This document shows, one piece after another, positions 32,903 through 42,222 of a stretch of DNA of 64,000 nucleotides (positions are counted from its first letter, which is position 1; each line of letters begins with the position of its first letter). The notes under the pieces are model-generated. The model saw nothing but the letters and a program-made list of their open reading frames with translations, did not search any database and had not been told where the DNA came from. The DNA lies in assembly GCA_022496805.1 (NCBI GenBank), contig CM040087.1, positions 5,220,001 through 5,284,000 of the forward strand, read 5' to 3'. Source of the DNA: Pohlia nutans. Taxonomy: Eukaryota; Streptophyta; Bryopsida; Bryales; Mniaceae. The position numbers were made by a program, and so were the translations under genes.

Positions 32903-33837
32903 CAGAAGTATTCGCAGCAGATGACAGGGAGTTGAGGGCATTGCAAGAGTTTATTGCGTATAAGGAGAGGTGTGTAAGTAGATTACAGTATGTAGAAAAG
33001 AACCTGCGAGCCATCGATGAGGCAAAGTGGCTGATGCAGTATCTTATAGAATTTCCCACAAAAGATAGAAGGGAAGAGAGATCCATACCGTTCTGGCCAA
33101 GCGAAGGAAGAGAGAGCGTAATTGAAAACGCACAACTGGAGGAACTGCTTCAGAGCGGACAAAATTTGAACACGATAATTAGATCAACAGATTTAATTTC
33201 ATCAACAATGCCTGATCCGGAAGGCCGAGGTTACTTTGGTCCTCGCAGAGGGAGGCCATCAATGGTGTCTGTGAGAAGAACACCAAACCAGAACCGAGAT
33301 GTTGGAATAGGCCAAACATCAACAAGGATGCACACTTCTGGGACGGAGGATCCTTTTCCACCGTTTAATCCAACTAGTGACATCAAAGTGGGACAATTTG
33401 TGGCGCTGACCGTAGAACACAGTGAGGTACAAGCTGGAGTACCATTCTACGTGGGCAAGGTACTAGAGTTTGGACAACGCTCGCGGGCCTTGAAGATGAA
33501 GGTTTTGTGGTATTGGCCCATCATGCGGGTAGGACTACAAAGGCTACAGGGTTCAAACAGAGAACGATATGCAAACTGCATGGAAGCAACTTGGGAGCCA
33601 TCTGGTGAAAGACATAGTTGGGTTGATAAAGAAGCAGCTATATTTGCATGGGATGATGTTCCAATAAGAACAAGGACTACATCTGAATCAAGCTATAATA
33701 TTCCGATCCATGGTGTCATGACGGAAACAAGGATCCGCATTCCAATTCATGCTAAACCTCATATGATAGAGTATATAGCGCTACAGCTGGAGGAAATGGG
33801 CAACATACGCTTGCAAAATGACATAGATGTTTATTAA
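32860..33837 (+). CDS. C-terminal part of the DUF7869-type gene, shifted frame
   Basis: After about 32,880 coding moves by one base into a frame that ends at 33,837. It begins near SLPSTSQTPELAEVF, has a charged helical stretch, a disordered linker (GRGYFGPRRGRPSM) and finally a folded module around KVGQFVALTVEHSE, PFYVGKVLEFG and MKVLWYWP, which looks like a small beta-barrel reader (BAH, Tudor or chromo-like) of the kind found at the C terminus of such proteins. The upstream part of this open frame (32,695-32,860) overlaps the core frame and is not coding. No membrane segments. The assignment of the reader fold is inference. Confidence 0.5.
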   Translation, partial: CLRSLPSTSQTPELAEVFAADDRELRALQEFIAYKERCVSRLQYVEKNLRAIDEAKWLMQYLIEFPTKDRREERSIPFWPSEGRESVIENAQLEELLQSGQNLNTIIRSTDLISSTMPDPEGRGYFGPRRGRPSMVSVRRTPNQNRDVGIGQTSTRMHTSGTEDPFPPFNPTSDIKVGQFVALTVEHSEVQAGVPFYVGKVLEFGQRSRALKMKVLWYWPIMRVGLQRLQGSNRERYANCMEATWEPSGERHSWVDKEAAIFAWDDVPIRTRTTSESSYNIPIHGVMTETRIRIPIHAKPHMIEYIALQLEEMGNIRLQNDIDVY

Positions 33838-34233
33838 TTGACAAGATTATTTTCTATACAATACTATTCAGTGGAACATAGTATCGAAGTTTTATCTTAG
33901 ACAAAAGATAATAGAGTATACAATATAGCTTAGACTATGTGAATGCCTTCAGAATGACATGATGATAGTCTAGACAATGTAATGACATTTGTAATCTAAA
34001 TTGTTACTCTAAAATAACAATTTGCATGGTCAGTATGTGAGCTATGCGGCATTCAATGTGCATGCAACAATATTTGTAATCCTAGAGTCTTTTGCTCTAT
34101 TCAAAAACTTTATATTTATTAGTGCTACATATTCTATACAATCAAGTATTGTGTACTTAGAAATTTACTCCCCCACAAATTGCAATGTTGAACTACATTG
34201 TCAAAACAGAAGACAAGTGCACTTTTAATTTTG
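33838..34233. other. 3' region of the large element
   Basis: AT-rich DNA between the last stop codon and the right TIR; probably 3' UTR and subterminal sequence. AAGTGCACTT lies just inside the TIR. Confidence 0.45.
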
Positions 34234-34261
34234 CAAGTGCATGAATTGCTAATACAGTGTT
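34234..34261 (-). repeat. Right terminal inverted repeat of the large element
   Basis: Reads inward as AACACTGTATTAGCAATTCA and ends GCACTTG, matching the left TIR at 26 of 28 bases. CGAGAGGCCGTCA lies about 40 bp outside, while the left end has TGACGACCTCTCGA about 20 bp outside, in inverted orientation. Confidence 0.7.
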
Positions 34262-34265
34262 CAGT

Positions 34266-35006
34266 TTGGATTTTCATCCCCGTCCAATTCAAACTTCCTT
34301 TCGAGAGGCCGTCACCTTAATCAAAAGTGTTGCCATATAAGCATTTTAGAGGGCAATGGCCTTTAGACTTTGGCCTCTAGTGTGAAGGGTTGAGAAGCCT
34401 AACTCTTGGTTTCTTGCAATTCGATTGGTGGAAATCAACGGCCTCTCGACTTTCGGCTATAGTGCAAAGCAGCCCTTAGTTGTCGCCGGCCTTGGTTTAC
34501 TTGTTGCATCGCTAGTCTATGTCGTACTCATCATTTGGCTTTTGCCGTCCCCCATGCCCATGCCGCTTGTGGTTAACCGAAAACAAAAGAGGAGTTGAAG
34601 AAGAGTTTCCTCTCTTACTATAATTTTATTTTTTGAATAGTCCCCATTGTCGGGTCTTTTGGCTTGGGGGAACTCTCCTTTAGCATTGGGAAGGTCACGA
34701 GTTCCACAACCCTTGATGGCGCAGGGCCTTACTTTGAATTATTCTCTAACTCAGCATAGACTAGTTTTGCACTCTTTTTGAACCCAAAACAAGTTGAAAG
34801 TGAGTTCAACCCTTTGGTGCCCCAACGTTCATATATTCGACGACGAACAGATTCGGATCTCATTTAGATTGTACAGTTTTCATTCACCAAAATTACTCTT
34901 GGTTCTTGTGCAAGTTGACTATTCTTTGAACGGTTTGGATCTTCAAAATAGGTTGTTATGATTTTTAGAAAATAACACAATTGGTTTATGTCAAGTTTCA
35001 TTCTTA
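34266..35006. other. Right flank of the large element
   Basis: Mixed composition. GGCCTCTCGACTTTCGGC (about 34,443) repeats, in direct orientation, the motif found beside the left TIR, so it may be a dispersed genomic repeat. No gene. Confidence 0.4.
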
Positions 35007-35662
35007 CACTACTAGAAAACGCTGTCCAAATCAACACAAAACCAACGCATTTCGGTTGATTTGCGCACTGCAATGACCGATTTCACTGATTTTTGAACTT
35101 TTTGTAAAAACCAACAAATTGCTACCTACTTTCTGTTGATTTGAGTAGTGCAATGACCAAATCAACAGAAATTTAGGAAATATGGAATCTTTTAAGGAAT
35201 CTTCAGAGAATCTTCTGGGAATCTTTTTGGGACTGCCTGGGAATCTTTTTTGGAATCCTTTTGGATTCTTTTCAGCATAGGTTATAGCATTCTGAAAAAA
35301 ATCTCAGAATACTCTTTGACTATAATTTTCAAACTTAGACTAATTTTCAAACTTTGAAATGGTGAATGGTGGTGAGTCAACAACTTTTTTCAATTAAAAG
35401 AGAGATGCCCTAGCTTTCAAATTCAATTATTAAATAATGAAGACAATTAAATCCAATTTCTAATCCACATTATATATGAAATAAATTCAAAATATTTAGC
35501 ACTTTGAAATGATATTACTAAACCTACTCTAACCAAATAACTTCCAACTAGAAAGTTATTTAGGAAATATTGGTACAAAATATTTTTTATACATAAACTT
35601 TATATGTTCAAAATGGCTTGGAAATTCAAATTGATGCATAAGTTTTACATCAATGACTAGAA

Positions 35663-36247
35663 CGAACCCTTAACTGTCAAAGCGTTTATTTTTTGGACAT
35701 TGTACAGATTTCATCCACGTTTTTTCACCTTTCATGTACTTTTTGCAATGTGGATTTTTACTATAGGTTTAATAGGAAGTTAGCTTCATGCATGTGCAAA
35801 CTGGTTACAAAGGGGATGATTTGTAAAAATTATGTCTCATTTCATGTTGCAATGATTCATCAAAAAAATTTAAGATCTTAGTTCAAAATAGTGCCAAAAT
35901 GCTCTTGAAACAGTAAAATGGTAAAATTAAGTAACCCAAAAAATTTCAAAATCACTATACTTAGAATATTACATTTCAACTCATCACAACCAATTTCATT
36001 CACAAATTGCCAATATCTTACTCGCAATCAAATTACAATAGAATTTTGAACTTTACGTTTCAAATACTATAGGAAAGATTGGTAATTGTAACCATAGATC
36101 TAACCAAATGGATAGAATCTTAAATTCATAATATATAACTTTTATTCACACATCAAATTCAAAATACCCCTCTTAGTTTCATATTATAAGGGATCGATTT
36201 TTAAAATTCTCAAAATATGGAGAGGGTTGTGGGCATATAGGGGTTAA
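35663..36247. mobile_element. TTAA-type element, family D, degenerate
   Basis: The left end CGAACCCTTAACTGTCAAAG has lost TTAA. The right end GGGCATATAGGGGTTAA is intact. The interior is collinear with 25,888 and 29,518 (GATTTCATCCACGTTTTTTC and CATGTACTTTTTGCAATGTG). Non-coding. Confidence 0.6.
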
Positions 36248-36562
36248 ATTGGAATTCAACCTAAAAAGAACATGCATGCATGAAATGTCAAAAAGTTGAA
36301 TATTATTGCAAAGTGGTAAAAAGCTAACAAATGTTTCTTGGCCAAACCCCCTCTAGTAAAATGCTTCTCAGAAATTCATATCATCTTGGATTGAAGTGAA
36401 AATTTTACCCCACAAACTAGACTTCAAGACGCAACTTTTCCAACAATTTTCATTAAAAACGAACACTGTATGAAAGAGATATAAACCGCCAAAGTTCACT
36501 GATTTTGGACTTTACCGCAATTAAAGTTTAATAGGTGACAATAGCCATCTCTAGACAAGTAA

Positions 36563-36640
36563 TTTCGGCCATGGTGTAATGGTTGAAGGTTGTGGGTTGT
36601 AGCCATGAGATCCCCGGTTCAAACCCGGGTAGCGTTGGAA
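36563..36640 (+). other. tRNA-like sequence (possible SINE head or tRNA pseudogene)
   Basis: TGGTGTAATGG fits an A box and GGTTCAAACCC a B box, at normal spacing. The T arm is a perfect 5-bp stem (CCCGG/CCGGG), and an anticodon arm can be drawn with a TGT anticodon and two wobble pairs. The acceptor arms do not pair, so it is not a functional tRNA. A T-rich stretch follows at about 36,700, compatible with a SINE relic. Confidence 0.45.
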
Positions 36641-37171
36641 TGAAACATATGGTTAGGGCTGCCCGGACTTCAGGGTTGCCCGAATTTTTGGGTTGAAATT
36701 TCTAATTTTGTTTTTATTTTTTTCATTTTTTGTTAGACCAAATCAACAGAAAAAATTAACAGATTTCTGTTGATTATTGTCCAGATCAACGCGACCGGAA
36801 CAACAGAAAAAATCAACGCTTCTTTGTTGATTTGGACACTGAATTTTCTAGAACTAATTAGTTCAAAAAGTGAGACCTCAAACATGATTTTCCAAAAATA
36901 GGTAGAATCAAATAATGGAAACTATTCCATCTCGTAGGGCATATTATTCCAATTTCATTACAATTTTGTCAATTCTTTTGTGTTGATTTGGGATTTTTAA
37001 TTGATTTTCAAAATTAAATAAAAAATATTTAATAAACAATATGATGCATCCAACCGTACAAATGTGATTTTCATATTGACATTTACAAGTTCTCTTTGTA
37101 CATCTACTCCATTTTAGGGTTTCATCAAACATTTTATAGCGCATTTTTGAAAACAATGTTGAATTGAGATG

Positions 37172-37982
37172 TTAACCCTTTAGTGCCTAGCAAGCCAGAT
37201 TATGGTCACTGCAACGTCGGAAATGCAAATAACAGAGAATCCGTGAAGAATTGGAACTTCAGTTCTGAAGTTCAGATTTGCGCACATACATTACGCACCT
37301 TCCAGAAAAAGAAATTTTCAATTTGGAATTGTACAACTATCAAAATACCCATCAACAAAACGCAAAAATACTGCAAATACTTGAAAATACAGTAAATACT
37401 TACAAATACAACATATGTATTGTGTAGTATTTCTTGTGTTTGGAAGTTTGTTATCTTGTTTTATTTTTTTGGATTGTGTTCTCTTCTTCATCTTCCATTA
37501 GTGTGTGTAATCCGATCTTGACTAATGTACCCACTCCTGTCAATTTTCAACGTATAAAATTTTGTCCTAAACCGTACATGGACAAGTCACTTTCACTTAT
37601 AAATCTCACAATAATTATGTGTGAGTCTATTTTTGATATGAAAGATTGCAACGGAGAGGTGTTGACATAGGGCATAGCTGAACGTCTTTGCTTTTATTTT
37701 TGAAAATTTACCTCAAATTCTATTTAACTTTGAAGTCACACACCCCCCCAAATCTCGTTTTTGAGCGTGCATTATACAGTTCAAATACATACTATAATCT
37801 TCCGATCCCACTATCGGATGATTCTCAAATTTTAATGAAATGTGTGCTCTCGAGTTGAGAATAGAATTGTACGGTTACTTTCTAATTTAACCCATTCTAT
37901 TTTTGGTAGTCTCAACCACAGTGGAAAAACCCACTGAAATCTAGAGCTGTCTGCTACAGTACCCTAGGCACTAAAGGGTTAA
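37172..37982. mobile_element. TTAA-flanked miniature element, family B, second copy
   Basis: TTAACCCTTTAGTGCCTAG to CTAGGCACTAAAGGGTTAA, 811 bp. Collinear with the 7,659 copy over most of its length (for example TACAGTAAATACTTAC and CCTAAACCGTACATGGA). It inserted beside another TTAA; the right flank repeats AAAGGGTTAA. Confidence 0.8.
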
Positions 37983-38571
37983 AGGGTTAAGGTTTCTTTC
38001 CACTGTGAGACACTATTTTCCGTTAACTCTACTTTGCAATGAAATACTGACCTGATTCATCTGTCCCAAAAAAAAATTGAAATACCGCCAAACCAGCACC
38101 TTTTAAGCAATACTCACCCAGTAGTCCGGCTAGTACCACTCCGGTACAACTGCGACGCGGCGATGAATCTGGACTGACCTGATTAATTAAGAAGTCCACT
38201 CACTCAGGGCAGGTCAATAATGGAAGCGACTTTTCTCTGTTGACATGTATAATTTTGACCACTGTTCGGGAAGCTTTTTGAGGCAACCAGTCAATGTCCT
38301 TCATTTTCCAAAAGCAACCGGTTTTTAAAGATTATATCCTGTATATTTCGTCTATGAATACTAAATATAATTATTTTTTAGTCATTTAGTTCGGTGGTTT
38401 GCCTCTATTCTTGAAAATCAACCAGCCATTTCCAAAGATTAATCGGTTGACTTGTAAGTGACTGTCAGTTCTTCCCGGGCCCTGATTTTGACATTTGCTC
38501 ACAAATTAAAGCCTGCCGTCGAGAGATCAATTACGTTGTCAAGTAGACCTTTCAACCCCGTTGAATCAGTA
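37983..38571. other. Intergenic spacer
   Basis: Mixed-composition DNA without a credible gene or matched termini. Confidence 0.4.
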
Positions 38572-39351
38572 TTAACCCTTAAACGTCAACCCAAGCCCCA
38601 CGGGCTTGGTTTAAAGGAATAATTAGAGTTTTCCGTAAACTCACCTGATCTGTCATGGGTAGAATGGCTTCCTTTTTGGAAATCGAAATATCACCTGCTG
38701 AAAAGGGGGGGCGGAATTTTCCAATTGCAGCAGTGAACAGTGAGCAGTCAGTCAGCCTGCAGCAGTCAGCGGTCAGCAGCCAGGCTGGGCCGGGCCTGCC
38801 GCGGGCTTCGCCTTGCCCACCACTCATTGGCTGAAACTGAATTTTAAAAAGCTTAAGGCTATTTTCTCCAAGGGTACAGGAAAACTGAGGTCGTGAAATT
38901 GAAAGGCACCGTTTTTGGTTCCTCCAAACTTTAGACCTGTAGTTTTTTTCAGGCAACTGACATGTCTACTTTTAATGGGAACTGACCCTCTCTTTTTGAA
39001 AACTATAGTCCACTCACCCTACTTGAGACCACTTTGCGGATAACTCTATTGGAGACAGAAGTTTCATTTCTCAACCAAATCAAGCGAGACTTGTTGCTTT
39101 GGAAAGCTACTGAAAAAGCGATCTAGATTGCAAATTTTCGCCTCATTTGAGAGATTGTGGAATCATTGGTAAGCAATCAAAGTTATCAAATTGAACAAGT
39201 TTTGAGGTTGGGGCAGCTAAAGTTTAGCAGTGCCGCAGCGCTATAGTGCTACAGTGCTAGCCAACAATGCACTGCAGTGCCGTTTTTGCAAAAAAAATTA
39301 GATTCTTTCCGGGCTGCCCACCCAGGACCCAAATTGTCGTTTAAGGGTTAA
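38572..39351. mobile_element. TTAA-flanked miniature element, family E
   Basis: Left TTAACCCTTAAACGTCAACC and right GTCGTTTAAGGGTTAA; 780 bp. The interior is more GC-rich than in other families (AGCAGTCAGCGGTCAGCAGC). The open frame on the minus strand across it is not convincing. Confidence 0.75.
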
Positions 39352-39470
39352 TGCGTTGATGTTAGAGCAGGCCCAGCAGCATCCTCTTTCCACTCACCAA
39401 CGTTGTATCTGAATGATAAAGTGTCCTCTCATAGTTTAGAGTTCGATACTTCAACACCAAATATTGTTCA

Positions 39471-39909
39471 GAGCATCCGCACCCTTGCGCTGAATCCACC
39501 GCTAAGGAAAGGGGAAGTAGAGGGTTCTGCCAGGGTTCCGTGACTCGCCAAACTTGGAGACCCTCACCCTGGATCCGTAAATGACTGACAGTTCGCTCGA
39601 ATTTCTAGCGGGAGGACACGGCCCCTGTTGACTCGTACTGTACATGTGTGGTTTGATTGGATCTGCGCGACTGTGTCATGGACACAAAGCAATTTAAAAA
39701 CAAATTAGAACGAAATCAGCCAAAAGTTTCCCAGCTTTTGGGTGCGCTGGAAAACCACAGAGACTTTGGAAAATGGCGCGTCCAAGGAGGAATTTAACGA
39801 GCCCGCTCTTGAAAGAGCCATTCCCATAGTTGCGGTGGGGGGGTCCGTCATGCCCGGGTCCGCTAAAGGAGAGCGCGGGAGGGTGTACAGCGCAAGGGTG
39901 CGGATGCTC
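39471..39909. mobile_element. Tourist/PIF-like miniature element
   Basis: A perfect 22-bp TIR beginning GAGCATCCGCACCCTTGCGC at the left (39,471) and inverted at the right (ending 39,909), flanked by TCA on both sides as a 3-bp duplication. Three-base duplications and GAGCATC-type ends fit PIF/Harbinger (Tourist) elements. 439 bp; overlapping open frames on both strands are not real. Confidence 0.75.
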
Positions 39910-39985
39910 TCAGATGGCGGAGGTGGTTTCCAGTTCAGCTTGCTCTCACTCTGAATACTCCCTCTCTTCGACATCGGGACACCAA

Positions 39986-40306
39986 GTCAACCAGTCAACT
40001 TTTCAACCCTGTTGACAAAGAAAACGTTGACATTACCGAGCAAAAGCTCTGATGTCATCGCTGCTTTGAATATTCTCATCAAGCATCTTGATGGTTGACA
40101 TTCCATCCTCGTGCATACGTAGCACTGTACCTCAGTACTTCATGTAAACTCTCAGATCTTCAAAACTCACAGCTCACATCTCCCTGTGGCAAAGATCACA
40201 GACGTATCCTCAAGTCAACCTTCTTTATTTTATGACCTGATGACTAAAACTCGATCATTTGACTTACACCACGTGATCGCAAGTAGTAATGCCTTCCTCA
40301 GGTCAA
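39986..40306. promoter_or_regulatory. Cluster of W-box cores and one CACGTG upstream of the dirigent gene
   Basis: Eight TTGAC/GTCAA cores at about 39,986, 39,994, 40,012, 40,027, 40,095, 40,214, 40,259 and 40,302, all within 600 bp of the dirigent start. TTGAC is the core bound by WRKY factors. A palindromic CACGTG lies at 40,270-40,275. The density is high for 320 bp, but function is inferred only. Confidence 0.45.
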
Positions 40307-40427
40307 CCTCTCGCGGTTGGTAATCCAGTCTAAACTAGGACTATTCGATGTTTCCAAAATCAAACAAATAAAAAAATATTGCACAAGTGGGTTCACGGGC
40401 GCCACGGACTTCGGTTCAACTTCGGTG

Positions 40428-40433
40428 TATAAA
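40428..40433 (+). promoter_or_regulatory. Candidate TATA box for the dirigent gene
   Basis: GTGTATAAACTG, 135 bp before the proposed start codon, would place transcription start near 40,460 and leave a 5' leader of about 100 bases. Confidence 0.35.
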
Positions 40434-40567
40434 CTGAGGTGCACAATCATTCATACCAGCCTCTGTACTTTAGAAGCTCCTCGGCGTACTTGTGAGGACA
40501 GTCCAAATTCCGGATCTGCTTTACACCGGAGCGTAGACGTCCAAACGTAGCCCATTAGCTAAGGATC

Positions 40568-42222
40568 ATGGCACTCTTCAAGCCAACCGTGTACGCTCTG
40601 TGTGTGCTGCTGTGCTTTTGCAGCATGCAGACCGCCGTCTTGGGTAAGCTGGATCGACGTACATCCTTTTGCATGTTTTCATTAGTTTATAGAATTCTCA
40701 TTTTTAATTAACTGCAGATTACTCACTAATGACACAGTTAGACTGTTGTAGCACACAGGGAGCTCATATCGTTCCCCTGTGTTGATTCCCCCGTGAGTGC
40801 CACTTTTCCCTGTGATTTGGAGTTTTGACATGTGTACAAAATCACCTGCTTAAGCTTAGTCACCTATTTGTAGAAGGAAAGTTTTAACATGCGTCAGAGT
40901 TCTGAAGCTCAGAGGGGAAAGTGGCAGTCACAGGGGAATCAACACAGGGAAACCATATAAGACCCCTGTAGCACATTCCATGCAAATCCTCAGAATCTGT
41001 CATATTGTGTACTGGACATAATCCAACTTTGTATCGTAGTGATCAAACACCGTAAGCGAGAGTCAGTGCATTTAGTAACCCGTTTGTCATTCAGAGGCAG
41101 TGTCGGTAGAGAGGATACGATGTTGATCTAAAACCCCCATCGACCGTGTCGATCTTGAAAAATATGGAGCTCACTTACAGTGTCGATTACCGGTGGAATC
41201 TCTCTTGTTGTGTTGGGTCATACATTCAACTTTTACATGTTGGTCTAGTAGTGATCAAATACAAGCGAGAGTGAAATCCATAAGTTAGTAACCCATTTGA
41301 CCTGCCCTGTTAGAGATCGAGCGTTGAGTGTACGATGTTGATCGAAATCCCCGTTGAAGACCATATTCGTTATATTGAGACATTTAGCAGTCTCATTTTC
41401 ATTGTTGACTCAAAGATAAAACGTTTTATCTCTTTACTCTAGTATTTTTTTTAAATAGGTAACAACATCAACTTTTAGAATCACTATTTGAGCATTTTTT
41501 TGAATAACTAGCATTCCGTCTCAAAATCTGCTAAAAGTCTCAATATAATGAATATGGCCTTGTTGATAATAAAACACAGAGCTCGGAACTTACCGACAGT
41601 GAGTGTGGATGCGAAATCGATGGTCTAGTACGTAGTGATCAATCACTGTAAGCGAGAGTGCATTTAGTAATCCATTTTCCTCCCATATATATGAGTACGA
41701 TGTTGATCGTGAAAAACAAGGAGCTCGCGCAGAACTTACAGTGTTGATTTATATACCGGGTGTGGATGCATAAATGTGGCAGCGAAATCGATCAAGCTGA
41801 AGTACGTAGTGCACGAGATTCGACAGGGCGCCAACGCCACGATCGCAATTGCGGCGGGCACGCCAGGATCGTTTGCGTGGGGCACGCTCCTGGTGAACGA
41901 CAACATGGTGCGCGCCACGGAGAGCACGACCTCCACGCTGCTGGGCAAGTCCACGGGGTTCGGCGCCATCACCACCAAGGCCGGCATCGGCGGCGGCATC
42001 CTGTCCATCACCAAAGTCTCCTTCAACGACGCCTCCAAGTACAGCGGGTCCACGCTCACGTTCACCGCCACCTTCGCCACGCCGTACCCGCCTTACGAAG
42101 CCATCATCCTGGGCGGCACCGGCAAGTTCCTCGGCTGCACCGGCTACGGCGTCGCCACCCCCGGCCTGGCGTCTCCTCCCGTCTACACCACCAAGTACGT
42201 CATTCATCTCAAGTGCTTCTGA
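40568..42222 (+). CDS. Secreted dirigent-like protein, two exons
   Basis: Exon 1 (40,568-40,643) encodes a signal peptide beginning MALFKPTVYALCVLLCFCSM and ends one base into a codon at a G|GTAAGC donor. Exon 2 (41,783-42,222) starts after TGTGGCAG in matching phase and encodes the beta-barrel domain: LKYVVHEI, WGTLLVNDN, GKSTGFG, LTFTATF, IILGGTGKFLG and YVIHLKCF. Spliced length is 171 residues, about normal for the dirigent family. Dirigent proteins act in the cell wall and steer coupling of phenoxy radicals in lignan or lignin formation; which substrate this one uses cannot be told. Exon 2 is far more GC-rich than its surroundings. The 1.1-kb intron carries a hAT-like miniature element and repeated blocks. 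W-boxes lie upstream. Confidence 0.8.
40756..40968. mobile_element. hAT-like miniature element in the dirigent intron
   Basis: 213 bp, with arms of about 90 bp that are imperfect inverted repeats (CAGGGAGCTCATATCG versus CAGGGGTCTTATATGG, then CCCTGTGTTGATTCCCC on both). TAGCACA is duplicated at 40,749-40,755 and 40,969-40,975, a 7-bp duplication close to the 8 bp of hAT elements. The transcript could form a long hairpin. Confidence 0.75.
41036..41745. repeat. Three diverged direct repeats in the dirigent intron
   Basis: Blocks containing GTAGTGATCAA, AAGCGAGAGT and TTAGTAAYCCATTT, followed by TACGATGTTGATC, recur at about 41,036, 41,250 and 41,630. GGAGCTC and ACTTACAGTGTYGATT recur with them, the last copy running up to the splice acceptor. 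The intron probably grew by duplication of this block. Confidence 0.65.

Larger units (their letters stand above)
9473..34262. mobile_element. Large (24.8 kb) TIR-bounded element with two divergent genes
   Basis: The left end (from 9,474) and the inverted right end (to 34,261) both read AACACYGTATTAGCAATT and continue together for 28 bp with two mismatches. The trinucleotide AGT lies outside both ends (9,470-9,472 and 34,263-34,265), a possible 3-bp target duplication. Inside are two long genes transcribed outward: a ParB/methyltransferase-like gene on the minus strand and a DUF7869-type gene on the plus strand. The central 15 kb is filled by later TTAA-type insertions, so the original element was smaller, perhaps near 17 kb. 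Both genes have stops or frameshifts, so this copy is probably inactive. That the two genes belong to one element is an inference from the TIRs and the symmetric layout. Confidence 0.6.
35007..36856. mobile_element. CACTA-type element with subterminal repeats, 1.85 kb
   Basis: The left end CACTACTAGAAAACGCTGTC followed by CAAATCAACA, and the right end, which inverts to CTAGAAAATTCAGTGTCC followed by CAAATCAACA, define TIRs; the last bases on the right are degraded. Subterminal copies of AAATCAACAGAAA and TGTTGATTTG lie in both orientations near each end, as in En/Spm-like elements. No transposase. Nested inside are a family D TTAA element and a tRNA-like sequence. Confidence 0.7.

Noticed and set aside
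38579..38956. A 125-codon minus-strand frame
   Set aside because: Lies wholly inside a TTAA-flanked miniature element and has no recognisable similarity.
39705..40015. Overlapping frames on both strands
   Set aside because: Start inside the Tourist-like element and cross its end; no family match.
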